Assembly (NCBI GenBank): GCA_947631865.1 | Contig: CANRNF010000023.1 | Coordinates: 1-38,507, forward strand | DNA length: 38,507 nucleotides | Direction: 5' to 3' | Source: an uncultured Oscillospiraceae bacterium | Lineage (GTDB): Bacteria > Bacillota > Clostridia > Oscillospirales > Oscillospiraceae | In this document: piece after piece, positions 24,325 to 31,737 of the stretch | How positions within the stretch are numbered: the first letter of the stretch is position 1 | Layout of the letters: every line of letters starts with the position of its first letter | Program-made: the position numbers and the translations under genes | The notes under the pieces: model-generated | Databases searched by the model: none | Seen by the model: the letters and a program-made list of their open reading frames with translations, nothing else | Told to the model about the DNA's origin: nothing

Positions 24325-24361
24325 AGAGGACGCGTTTTCCAACGCGTCCTCTGAACTTTTA
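24325..24361. terminator. bidirectional terminator between the MMPL operon and the toxin-antitoxin locus
   Basis: A perfect 12-bp stem AGAGGACGCGTT / AACGCGTCCTCT with a TTCC loop. On the plus strand GAACTTTT follows; on the minus strand CTTATTTTAT follows. It lies between the convergent stops at 24311 and 24359. Confidence 0.88.
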
Positions 24362-24610
24362 ATACCGATCGTATATCTGCCCGCGCGGGCCGGCATCGAT
24401 CACGCATACCACCAGTTCGCCGTGGTCCACCGTAAAGATGATGCGGTATGGTCCCACCCGGAGCCGCAGCATACCGGGATGGCCTTTCAGCTGCTTGATG
24501 TCCTCACCGCTTGGAGGCTACTCAATGGCCGAGACCACTCGCACTTTCTCGGTGCGCGGGAGCTTATCAATAAACTTCTTCGCACTTTTCTTCAGGACGA
24601 TCCGATACAT
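24359..24610 (-). pseudogene. RelE/ParE-type toxin gene interrupted by TAG
   Basis: The minus-strand frame from ATG 24610 to TAA 24359 encodes 83 codons of a RelE-type toxin: MYRIVLKKSAKKFIDKLP at the start, and IKQLKGHPGMLRLRVGPYRI then FTVDHGELVVCVIDAGPR in the second half, which are strong RelE-superfamily features. Codon 31 is TAG (24518-24520), at a surface-loop position where relatives usually have a residue such as Ala, Glu or Leu. The rest of the frame is intact, so this looks like one recent nonsense mutation. The ATG shares one base with the antitoxin stop (TGATG). Without suppression only a 30-residue peptide would be made, so the toxin is predicted inactive. Confidence 0.85.
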
Positions 24611-24825
24611 CAGGTCAGTCCCCACTCCCGTTTGCACTCTTCCAGGGTGAATGTCCGGTCTTTCTCCGGGTCCGGATCATTGTCATAGTTGTCAAGCATA
24701 CGCTGGCAAAAGCGGTCGTCCGCCTCTTCATCGGCCGTTATTCCCTGGATGTAGGCAAGGACATAACCGATTTTGTAATCCGGTACGCTCTCCAGCAGTT
24801 TGATGCACTTTTCTTTGTCGCTCAT
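24610..24825 (-). CDS. antitoxin of the RelE-type pair
   Basis: A 71-residue acidic protein (MSDKEKCIKLLESVPDYKIGY at the start, then a long run rich in Asp and Glu, ending ECKREWGLT). Helix near 5-30, then a disordered acidic tail, fits an antitoxin that wraps its toxin. It is intact, with AAAGGAG 10 bases before the ATG at 24825; the longer frame would include the promoter leader. It overlaps the toxin start by one base. Identification rests on size, acidity and the adjacent RelE-like frame. It may persist after toxin loss because it is harmless or regulates elsewhere. Confidence 0.75.
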   Translation of the reverse strand: MSDKEKCIKLLESVPDYKIGYVLAYIQGITADEEADDRFCQRMLDNYDNDPDPEKDRTFTLEECKREWGLT

Positions 24826-24873
24826 ACGCTCTCGCTCCTTTCCGACATTCCGCCAATGGTTTTCTTTTAAGCT

Positions 24874-24902
24874 ATTATACCCCACTCACCCGGCGAATTC
24901 AA
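24874..24902 (-). promoter_or_regulatory. promoter of the toxin-antitoxin locus
   Basis: On the minus strand TTGAAT (24897-24902), 17 bp and TATAAT (24874-24879), 49 bp before the antitoxin start. Confidence 0.75.
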
Positions 24903-24917
24903 TACGCTGTGGCACAG

Positions 24918-24950
24918 CGAAACCGCCCCCTCGGCCGAGGGGGCGGTTTT
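24918..24950. terminator. terminator after the recombinase-like gene
   Basis: AAACCGCCCCCTCG pairs with CGAGGGGGCGGTTT around GC. It lies 10 bp after the minus-strand stop at 24960. The T-run is short on both strands (TTTC on the minus side, TTTTC on the plus side). Confidence 0.6.
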
Positions 24951-24959
24951 CGGCGGTCG

Positions 24960-25802
24960 TCAGGCATTCCACGCGACCGTGAGCTGTTCTTCTTCCAATT
25001 GCCTTTCAAGGGCCTGGTCCACCAGCAGAGCGATGTTGTCCTCCACCGCCTTGCGGTTCTCCTGATAGAGCCGCCGCAGGCACCGGGGGTTGCCCTTCTC
25101 CACGGGCACCTGGGCCAGGACGCAGAGCTCCCGAATGGCGGTGGTGACGGACACGCGGCTCAGGGGCTCGCCGCCCCGGGCCAGGAACAGCGGCCCGGTG
25201 TAGAGCCCGTTCCTGTCCGCGTAGGCCAGAAGCTCCCCGCACAGGCACCGGGGCAGGTGGATGTTTTTCCTGTTTCTCCCCTCGCCTATGGTGACGTACC
25301 CAGCCTTCGCGGCCTCCACCGTCACCTTCTCCAGCTCCTGCACCGGCAGGTCCGTCCCGGCGAACAGCTTCACCAGCAGGTACACCTTTTCCCGGCCCAG
25401 CAATTTCGCGACTTGCAGGAGGTGGCGATACTCGCCGCGGCTCATCTCCGGCTGGGGCTTCTCTTCCGCCAGCAGGGTATCCCGGAACTGATATTCCCGG
25501 TGGCCCATGTAGGCCACATAGGTATTGGCCACGGAGATGTAGAGGTTCGCCGTCCTCGGCGCGCAGCCGTTTTTAAGCAGCGCCTCCCGGCACTGTTCCA
25601 GCGTGTCCCGCCGGATCATGCCGTCCTCGGGCAGGACTGACCCCAGCCGTTCCAGGCTCCGGCGGTACCGCTCCACGGTCTCCGGGGCCCGGCCCTTCAC
25701 CAGCAGATCCTCCAGGAACTCCTCTATATCCGCGGCCGTCATGGAAACGCCTGTATCATGTTGTCCCAGCCTCCCGGCCGGTCTGATATCCATGGTACCC
25801 AT
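24960..25802 (-). CDS. tyrosine-recombinase-like protein lacking catalytic residues
   Basis: A 280-residue protein with the integrase layout: an N-terminal SAM-like core-binding domain (about 22-110) and a C-terminal domain (about 118-265). The key residues are absent. The first catalytic Arg position reads Pro (AGTDLPVQEL, residue 153), the HxLRH box reads RCLRR (240-244) so both His are replaced, and there is no C-terminal Tyr; the protein ends EEEQLTVAWNA. Arg243 and Lys179 remain. It is open, with good codon use, so it looks maintained rather than decaying. A DNA-binding or accessory role is possible. The start at 25802 has GAGGAGG seven bases upstream. It lies immediately downstream of the surface-protein gene. 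Confidence 0.75.
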   Translation of the reverse strand: MGTMDIRPAGRLGQHDTGVSMTAADIEEFLEDLLVKGRAPETVERYRRSLERLGSVLPEDGMIRRDTLEQCREALLKNGCAPRTANLYISVANTYVAYMGHREYQFRDTLLAEEKPQPEMSRGEYRHLLQVAKLLGREKVYLLVKLFAGTDLPVQELEKVTVEAAKAGYVTIGEGRNRKNIHLPRCLCGELLAYADRNGLYTGPLFLARGGEPLSRVSVTTAIRELCVLAQVPVEKGNPRCLRRLYQENRKAVEDNIALLVDQALERQLEEEQLTVAWNA

Positions 25803-25812
25803 AGTAGCGCCT

Positions 25813-25910
25813 CCTCTTCAAAGGCTCCCTTGTGTAAAGGGAGCCGGCTCCGCGCTTGGGGTCCCCGCGCGAGCCCAGCGCAGCGGGTCGCGAGGGGAAA
25901 AGGAAGAAGC
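25813..25910. repeat. intergenic repeat: partial type A arm plus type B hairpin
   Basis: GGCTCCCTTGTGTAAAGGGAGCC (23 bases, 25823-25845) is a type A arm; it is followed by a type B hairpin (25862-25898, GGGGTCCCCGCGCGAGCCC ... GGGTCGCGAGGGGA). In this copy the stem has one G-A mismatch. It lies upstream of the recombinase-like gene. Confidence 0.75.
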
Positions 25911-25973
25911 GTCTTGACCGATGAGGGGACCTGGCTTGTCAGGGCCCCAAATCTTCAAGGCGCTTCTGACGTG

Positions 25974-26003
25974 AAAGGGGGCAGGGCATTCGCCCTGCCC
26001 CCC
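25974..26003 (-). terminator. terminator after the surface-protein gene
   Basis: On the minus strand GGGGGCAGGGC pairs with GCCCTGCCCCC around GAAT, followed by CTTTC. It lies 44 bp after the stop at 26047. The T-run is short. Confidence 0.6.
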
Positions 26004-26046
26004 ATTGGGTCATTGCTTATGTGTTTTTGCTGTTTTACCTTTTGCC

Positions 26047-29000
26047 TCAGGCAGCGGGATCGCCCTTGGTGAAGTGGCCGTTGACGAAGTCGCCATTGGC
26101 CGCGGTCCAGGTGATCTCACCGAAGTGGCCGCTGTTGCGGTCGGTACGGGCATAGGCGTCCTTGCCGGGGATAGCGGGATCATTGATCCAGCCGCTCAGC
26201 AGCTTGCCCTGCACGCCGCCCTCGGTGCCGGTCTGCAGCATGAACCAGGCGTCGCCGATCTTGTGGAAACCGGTCAGCATCTTGGCGTCGGCGTCCACGT
26301 AGTACCACAGGCCGCCCTTGCCATAGATCCACTTGCTCTTCTGCAGGACCTTGTCCTTGTAGTAATACCAAGTGCCGTCAGAGGCATGGACCCAGCCGGT
26401 GCCGGAAGCGGGAGCGGCGGGGATCTCAGGCGTCACAGGCGTGCTGCTGGCAGCCTTCAGGGCAGCCTTCGCGTCAGCCAGAGCCTTCGTCGCGGCTTCC
26501 ATCTCGCCCTTGGTGTTCGTGTCGGTGATCGCCTTCGCGGCGTCCAGAGCGGCCTTGAACACCTTCCAGGTCTCAGCGGTGTAGTCGGCTTCCTTCAGGG
26601 TCTCGGCGTCCTTGATGGCCTCTTCCAGAGCGGCCTTCGCGTCGGCCTTCTGCGCGGCGTCGGTCTTCACCAGGCCGGCGACAGCGGCGTTCAGGACCTT
26701 CGCGGCGTTGGTCAGCTCAGGCTGAGTCGGGTTGGCCTTGGCCAGCACCTTGTTGGCGGTGGCCAGAGCGTCCTTCAGGATCTTCCAGGAAGCGGCGGTG
26801 TAGTCAGCTTCCTTGTACTCACCAGCAGCCTTCACAGCGGCCTCCAGCTCGGTCTTGTCGATCTCATCGATCTCCACCAGAGCGGCCATGTCGGCCTTCA
26901 GCTCCGCGGTAAGCGCGTCGATCTCGTGCTGCAGGTAAGCGACCTTGCTGAGCTTGCAGGCGTCCAGAGCGGTCTTCGCGTCATGCATGGTCTCCTTCAG
27001 CTTGCCGTAGGTGTTGAAGGTGTAGACGGGAGTGCCCTCGTCCTGGGTGTCCTCCACACGGCCCACCATCTTCTCAGCTTCGGCGAATGCGTCGGCCAGG
27101 GCCTTGGTGTCGGCCAGCTTCTGCTCGATGTAGCTGCACAGCTCCAGGATATCGCCCACGCCGTAGATAGTGGTGCTGCCGTTGACGCCGTCGATGACCT
27201 TCTTGTGGTTGGCAACAGTGTTGCCCGCGGTGCGGTCGCTGATCAGGGCCTTCACGTTGCTGATGGCGGTCTCGATGGTGTCGAACGCGCCAGCCAGCCG
27301 GGCCTCCTCTGTGGAGCCCTTCAGATAGGCCTTGCCGTCAGCATTCGTCTCGTAGTCGGTCTCCACCAGCTTCGCAGCAAAGTTGATGATGATCCGGGCG
27401 GCGTTGACGCTGCTCTTCCACGCGGTGATCATGGGCTTGATCTCGAACTCCTCAGAGTCATAGACCTTATAGCCGGCCTTCATGCCCTTCTTATAGTCGG
27501 CCTTGGGGCAGTACCGGACCTCGACCTTATACTTGCCGGCCTTCAGGGCGGCGTCATTCGTGACCGGGATGTGCTTACCGCCACTGGTTCCAGCATGCAC
27601 AGCAATACCGCCATCCTGCGCGTCAGCTTCACCGACCGTGTCCTCGTTCTCGTTCACCACGGCCAGCCAGACAGCATAAGCATTCTTGGTGACAGTGTCA
27701 TAGTCCCAAGCCTCTTTCACATCCACAAAGAAGTACGGGGTCGTGCTGCTGCCAGAGATCAAAGTGTCATGTACTTTGCCGATCAGCTTGGTATCTTTGC
27801 TAGGCGCCGTGATATTAAAATTGCTTATCTTGTTCAACTCGTGAGCTGCCACAACATACTGAGCGGAGTCTTCCTTGAGGTCAGGGAAGGTATAGGTCGG
27901 GGTCGCGGTGCCAGGGTCATGCACTACGAAATCCTTGTAGCCGACTTCCACCCATTCCTCACCTTCATTGGTGGTAGCCTTCTTCTCATAGAAGTGGATG
28001 CACACGGTGTCGCCATCTCTGAAGTCGTCGATCTGATTCAACGCCGGACTAGCCTTCTCACTCGTTGCAGTGATAGGAATCGTTATTTTCCACTTCGAGC
28101 CGTCAGCCGTCCACTTCTTCGTGGAAAAGTCTCCGATGAGTTCAAAAATCGAATTGGCCTCATCCGCGGGCTTCTGATTCTTTACGTACTCGCCACCATT
28201 CGCGTCATCACCCGCGTACCAAAGGTTGCTGCTCTTGTTCGCACGCTGTACGTGCCAGGCGACGCCGTACTCGTGGCCGTCGATCGCAGGATAATTCTCA
28301 CCGTCTTTCTTGGGAACAGACTTGTCCTTCTCGTGCTCCACGACATCTTTGCTGTCCGCGAAATTGGTCACGGTGATGTCGACAGTAACAAAGTAAGCCT
28401 GCCCATTCTTCTTGACACTATCCTCATCCAGCTGGATGGTGGGATTGCCCACTTCCACCAGGGCGTTGTTCAGATGGCGCATGGCCTCGTTCACATTATA
28501 CAGGGTCACCTCAGGCTTGAAATCCTTGGTGCTGTTGGTCTTGTCGGCCAGCTGATTGGACAGTGCATAACGATAGTTGTTGGGGCCAGCATTGCCGGTG
28601 AGCGTAGCCCAGGGGATGTCCAGCACATAGTCACGGGCGTTGTAGACCTCCTCCGTGGGGATGGAGTTCAGCTTCGCCGTCACAGTGGCCAGATCCTGCT
28701 CATTGGGCTTGGAGGCCTCTTCCTCCTGGGCCAGAGCGTCCAGGGCCAGCATCGCCACTTCCTTATAGTCGGCGTAGGAGACCTCAAAGGCCGTAGCCAC
28801 GTCATAGTAGGAGTCGATGGCCCGCTGCAGCTCGTCCAGATAGGTGGCCTGATAGGACTTCGTCCAGACCGAATCGGTGGCCACGTTCAGCGTGTCGGAG
28901 ATCTCGTCCTCCAGGTCGGGCTTGACACCATACGTAGTAACAGCGGCATCATAGGCGGCGTGCCAGTGCTCCTCGATGAGGTCCTTCAGGCCGTCGATGT

Positions 29001-29646
29001 TCAGATGGTCCATCTCGTCGCCGTCTTCGTTATAGATGTCGTCCACCAGCGCATGCTTGCCGGTCAGGTACTCCTCCAGAGCGGCAGCGGCCTTCTCCAC
29101 GTTGGAGGTGTTGACGGTCAGGTCCACCTCGACGCCGTCGACGCCTTCCAGGTACTCCTGAGCGGTCTCCAGGACGGTCTCGAAGTCACCGGCCGCCTTC
29201 AGGAAGGGGTCGTTCTTCACGGGGTCCTTCACATACTCCTCGAAGAGTTTGGTCAGGTCCTCATCGCCAAAGTCGAAGTCGATCATGCGGAGAGTGCCGG
29301 CCTGCACGTCGGGAAGCAGCTCCTCAGCGACCTCAACGGCCTGATACAGAGCCCAGTGAGCTTCCTTGGTGACCACGCCCAGCCGAACCAGCAGGGGCAG
29401 GTCCTCTTCCTCTTCCTCAACGACCAGAGCGGCCGCCACCTCGGGGGCCTCCACGGCCTCTTCCTCGGCTGCGGGCTCCTCAACGACCTCGGCCTCGGGA
29501 GCCTCGGGCTCCACGGGGGCCTCGGGTGCCTGCTCCACGACTTCGGTCACGGTCTCTGCTTCGAACTCGTCAGCCGCAAGGGCCGGGACGCACAGAGACA
29601 GAGTCATGACCAGCGCCAGAAGCAGGCTGAGCATACGTTTTGTCAT
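26047..29646 (-). CDS. large cell-surface protein with FIVAR-like and wall-binding repeats
   Basis: A 1199-residue secreted protein. Signal peptide 1-25 (LLLALVMTLSLCVPALAA); a strongly acidic Glu/Ala/Pro/Val region at about 26-85; an alpha-helical part at 86-300; beta-rich domains at about 340-720; helical bundles at 730-925. Two FIVAR-type repeats follow (about 925-1070), each with KEADYTAxxWKxxKxAL. A C-terminal block (1083-1199) has WYYYKDKVLQKSKWIYG and LWYYVDADAKMLTGF, choline/glucan-binding-type wall repeats. FIVAR domains occur in large adhesins and wall proteins. AGGAGG lies 10 bases before the ATG. Its only visible promoter (29762-29790) lies between the inverted repeats at 29692 and 29935. 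Function as adhesin or surface layer component is inference. Confidence 0.88.
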   Translation of the reverse strand: MTKRMLSLLLALVMTLSLCVPALAADEFEAETVTEVVEQAPEAPVEPEAPEAEVVEEPAAEEEAVEAPEVAAALVVEEEEEDLPLLVRLGVVTKEAHWALYQAVEVAEELLPDVQAGTLRMIDFDFGDEDLTKLFEEYVKDPVKNDPFLKAAGDFETVLETAQEYLEGVDGVEVDLTVNTSNVEKAAAALEEYLTGKHALVDDIYNEDGDEMDHLNIDGLKDLIEEHWHAAYDAAVTTYGVKPDLEDEISDTLNVATDSVWTKSYQATYLDELQRAIDSYYDVATAFEVSYADYKEVAMLALDALAQEEEASKPNEQDLATVTAKLNSIPTEEVYNARDYVLDIPWATLTGNAGPNNYRYALSNQLADKTNSTKDFKPEVTLYNVNEAMRHLNNALVEVGNPTIQLDEDSVKKNGQAYFVTVDITVTNFADSKDVVEHEKDKSVPKKDGENYPAIDGHEYGVAWHVQRANKSSNLWYAGDDANGGEYVKNQKPADEANSIFELIGDFSTKKWTADGSKWKITIPITATSEKASPALNQIDDFRDGDTVCIHFYEKKATTNEGEEWVEVGYKDFVVHDPGTATPTYTFPDLKEDSAQYVVAAHELNKISNFNITAPSKDTKLIGKVHDTLISGSSTTPYFFVDVKEAWDYDTVTKNAYAVWLAVVNENEDTVGEADAQDGGIAVHAGTSGGKHIPVTNDAALKAGKYKVEVRYCPKADYKKGMKAGYKVYDSEEFEIKPMITAWKSSVNAARIIINFAAKLVETDYETNADGKAYLKGSTEEARLAGAFDTIETAISNVKALISDRTAGNTVANHKKVIDGVNGSTTIYGVGDILELCSYIEQKLADTKALADAFAEAEKMVGRVEDTQDEGTPVYTFNTYGKLKETMHDAKTALDACKLSKVAYLQHEIDALTAELKADMAALVEIDEIDKTELEAAVKAAGEYKEADYTAASWKILKDALATANKVLAKANPTQPELTNAAKVLNAAVAGLVKTDAAQKADAKAALEEAIKDAETLKEADYTAETWKVFKAALDAAKAITDTNTKGEMEAATKALADAKAALKAASSTPVTPEIPAAPASGTGWVHASDGTWYYYKDKVLQKSKWIYGKGGLWYYVDADAKMLTGFHKIGDAWFMLQTGTEGGVQGKLLSGWINDPAIPGKDAYARTDRNSGHFGEITWTAANGDFVNGHFTKGDPAA

Positions 29647-29691
29647 TGTCTCTTATCCTCCTAAGATAATTATTTTGCGAGCCCTTTCCCG

Positions 29692-29717
29692 TGCCACAGA
29701 ATAGGTATTCTGTGGTA
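29692..29717 (+). repeat. left inverted repeat of a putative invertible promoter segment
   Basis: Twenty-six bases (TGCCACAGAATAGG then TATTCTGTGGTA) match the reverse complement of 29935-29960 at 23 positions. The site is itself an almost perfect palindrome with a central GG. It lies in the leader of the surface-protein gene, 46 bp before the start codon. Confidence 0.8.
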
Positions 29718-29761
29718 ACAGCAAGGAAAATACTTCCTTTGAGCCCAACTTTACGGTGATG

Positions 29762-29790
29762 ATTATAGCCTCCCGCACCGAAAAAAGCAA
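29762..29790 (-). promoter_or_regulatory. promoter of the surface-protein gene
   Basis: On the minus strand TTGCTT (29785-29790), 17 bp and a perfect TATAAT (29762-29767). It predicts a leader of about 110 bases that includes the left inverted repeat as a hairpin. Confidence 0.75.
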
Positions 29791-29929
29791 GGGGAATTTC
29801 AAAAAATCTTGATTTTTTTGCATAACTCCCGGGCCGGAAGCCGCAAAAATTGGCCACAGACTGGGTAGTTGCGCCCATTTTCCCCTTTTTGGAGCGGCGC
29901 AGGCAGCCCGCCCTGTCCTCCGCGATCTC

Positions 29930-30747
29930 TTATGTACCACAGTATTCCTATTCTGTGACACTCCGTTTTTATAGATACGTGTGGTCCCGATGATGCTGCG
30001 GGCCAGGACGTCAGCAAGCCTTAAGACGCCTTTATACATCTTAATATTATTTGCGCGCGGCCATATGGCGGAGGTCGTGGAGAACACCATAAAAAGAGCA
30101 GCGCCCGCCCTTGCCGCCAGACGTTTCATGCTCTTCCAGATGTCGCTCGGCTCAATGGGAGCCCGATCTTGCTCAAAAACACCGGTCCGGACGCGATATT
30201 CACGTTTTTGCAGTATTTGAGCAGTATTTTGCATAGTTTTCCAGACAAAACGATGGTTCGGCGCTTTTCCTTGCATATTATTTCAGCTTTGCCGGCCCGC
30301 AGCGATTCGGCGGTTATGGCTTGAACTTCGCTCACACGGACGCCTGTTGCCGCCATGGTCTCCAGGTGGAGCGCCCGCCTCGCGCCCCCCTTCTTCCGCG
30401 CGGTATGCACCAGATTTTCATATCCGTTTTTCTTCAGCTCCCGGCCGGGACCCGCGATATCCCAGCGCTGGATGACGGATGGGCCTCTGCTGCTATTCGC
30501 GGTATCCACAAAAACCCAAAAACGTATTCACCGCCGCCAGGGCCCCGTTCACGGTCCCGGCGGCCTTGTTTTGGGCGACCAAACTCTCCTTGAACGCCAC
30601 CAATGTGGCCTTGTCCGTGACCTCGCCCCCGGCGAAGGCCAGCAGTTCGCCCACGACCTTGCCGTATTTCGCCACCGTGGCGGGACAATACTCCCGCTCC
30701 CGCATCTCCAATTGGAATGCGCTGAATGCTTCTCTGTCGATCTTCAT
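29930..30747 (-). pseudogene. tyrosine recombinase (integrase) pseudogene
   Basis: Pieces of one integrase occur in order in different minus-strand frames. N-terminal core-binding domain from ATG 30747 with GAAAGGAG before it (MKIDREAFSAFQLEMRERE, CPATVAKYGKV). Then the middle in a second frame, about 30210-30450 (ETMAATGVRVSEVQAITAES with the first catalytic Arg, and GKAEIICKEKRR with the Lys). Then in a third frame DRAPIEPSDIWKSMKRLA. The HDLRHMAAR box shows in yet another frame near 30065 and is followed by stops. The end returns in VLRLADVLARSIIGTTRIY, with the catalytic Tyr codon at 29971-29973. Reading it whole needs at least three frame changes, so it cannot make an active enzyme. It lies next to the inverted repeats, as expected for their former recombinase. 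Confidence 0.88.
29935..29960 (-). repeat. right inverted repeat of the putative invertible segment
   Basis: Reverse complement reads TGTCACAGAATAGG then AATACTGTGGTA, differing from the left repeat at three positions. Shared orientation marks (CAGAATAGG on opposite strands) show the two sites are inverted relative to each other. It starts 11 bp beyond the catalytic Tyr codon of the recombinase pseudogene. Confidence 0.8.
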
Positions 30748-30770
30748 TTGTACTATCTCCTTTCTTGTTG

Positions 30771-30907
30771 GAAGGCCCCGCACCATATGGAGCCCCCCTT
30801 GTCAAAGGGGGGTGGCCCGCAGGGCCGGGGGGATTGCCAGCCGAACGACAATCCCCCAGTCAGCGCCTGGCGGCGCTGCCAGCCCCCTTTCACAAGGGGG
30901 CCTTTTG
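30771..30907. repeat. dispersed hairpin-rich intergenic repeat, type A
   Basis: It has the same block order as 8677-8843: CCCCTTGTCAAAGGGG hairpin, GTGGCCCGCAGGGCCGG, GGGGGATTG facing CAATCCCCC, CAGCGCC-TGG-CGGCGCTG, then CCCCCTTTCACAAGGGGG followed by CCTTTT on the plus strand, which is terminator-like. It separates the recombinase pseudogene from the cvpA-like operon. Confidence 0.85.
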
Positions 30908-30962
30908 AGCGGCGCTGGTCCCGATCTGCATTTTCCAGCAGCGTTGAAGATAATACAAACAG

Positions 30963-30991
30963 TTGCGTTTATCGCCGTTTGCGGTTATAAT
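30963..30991 (+). promoter_or_regulatory. promoter of the cvpA-like operon
   Basis: TTGCGT (30963-30968), 17 bp and TATAAT (30986-30991). It lies inside the longest possible reading frame, which supports the GTG at 31032 as the true start. Confidence 0.8.
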
Positions 30992-31031
30992 AGCGGGGAT
31001 ATTATGTAACTTCGTGAGAGGGGGCGGGCCC

Positions 31032-31724
31032 GTGGAGGCCAGAACGGTATATGACCTCATATTGGCGGCGATCATTGTGCTCATCGCCATACGGGGCTGG
31101 CGGCAGGGCCTGCTGTCGGAGATACTGCGCCTGGCGGGCTGGGTGGCCGCGGCGGTGCTGGTGACCCGGTACGCCGGGGGCTGGGCGGAGAGCATCTACC
31201 GCACCGTCCTGGAGCCCCGGACCGTGGCCAAGGTGGCGGCGGCTATCCCCGAGGGGGCCATGGGCGCCATGAACGGCGTGGCGGCGGCCATGCAGACCAT
31301 CCAGAACATCATAAACTCCCTTGGCGGGTTCCTGGGCGGCCAGCTCATCACCCCCGACACCGCCACGGCTATCCTGAACATGGCGGGGCAGGACACGGCG
31401 AGCCTTGCCCGGGCCATATCCGCCACGGTGCTCCAGCCGGTGATGGTGAGCCTCATCCAGATGGTGCTGGGGGCGGTGATCTTGGTGGCCTGCCTGTTCG
31501 TGGCCCGGTTTCTGGCCCGCCTGGCGGCCTCCGGCCGGCGGAAAAAGGACTCCATCCTCAGTATGACCAACCGGCTGCTGGGCCTGGCCCTGGGCTTCGG
31601 CGAGGGGCTGGTCACCGGGTGGGCCTTCGTGTTCGTGCTGAGCCTGCTGGTGCTGTTCGTCAACACCTCCTGGCTCAATCAGGAGATCCTGCACAGCACC
31701 TATCTGGTGCGGCTGTTTTTATAA
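31032..31724 (+). CDS. CvpA-family membrane protein
   Basis: A 230-residue membrane protein. It has the typical CvpA opening (VYDLILAAIIVLIAIRGWRQGLLSEILRLAGW), with TM helices at about 8-25, 30-50, 140-165 and 185-210, and the RLLGLALGFGEGLVTGW segment near 181-197 characteristic of CvpA/YshB proteins. CvpA proteins are linked to colicin V secretion in E. coli and to envelope stress in others; the biochemical role is not settled. The GTG at 31032 follows GAGAGGGGG at seven bases. It is the first gene of a four-gene unit with the adenylation enzyme 14 bp downstream. Confidence 0.88.
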   Translation: MEARTVYDLILAAIIVLIAIRGWRQGLLSEILRLAGWVAAAVLVTRYAGGWAESIYRTVLEPRTVAKVAAAIPEGAMGAMNGVAAAMQTIQNIINSLGGFLGGQLITPDTATAILNMAGQDTASLARAISATVLQPVMVSLIQMVLGAVILVACLFVARFLARLAASGRRKKDSILSMTNRLLGLALGFGEGLVTGWAFVFVLSLLVLFVNTSWLNQEILHSTYLVRLFL

Positions 31725-31737
31725 GAGGTAGATAAAT

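Larger units (their letters stand above)
29692..29960. promoter_or_regulatory. putative invertible promoter (phase-variation switch) of the surface-protein gene
   Basis: Two 26-bp inverted repeats bound a 217-bp segment (29718-29934) that carries the surface gene's promoter and no gene. A broken tyrosine recombinase gene begins directly at the right repeat. This arrangement matches known invertible promoters of surface proteins, for example cwpV in Clostridioides difficile. In the present orientation the promoter points to the surface gene, so the state would be ON. A pair of operators for a dimeric repressor is the alternative. Confidence 0.55.

Noticed and set aside
24518-24520. TAG in the RelE-like gene as pyrrolysine or programmed read-through
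   Set aside because: There is no PYLIS-like context or pyl gene in the window, and RelE toxins need no special residue there; a nonsense mutation is simpler.
26005-29664. 1219-codon open frame on the plus strand opposite the surface-protein gene
   Set aside because: It is the antisense shadow of a GC-rich gene. The minus-strand product has signal peptide, FIVAR and wall-binding repeats and a good SD; the plus frame has none of these.
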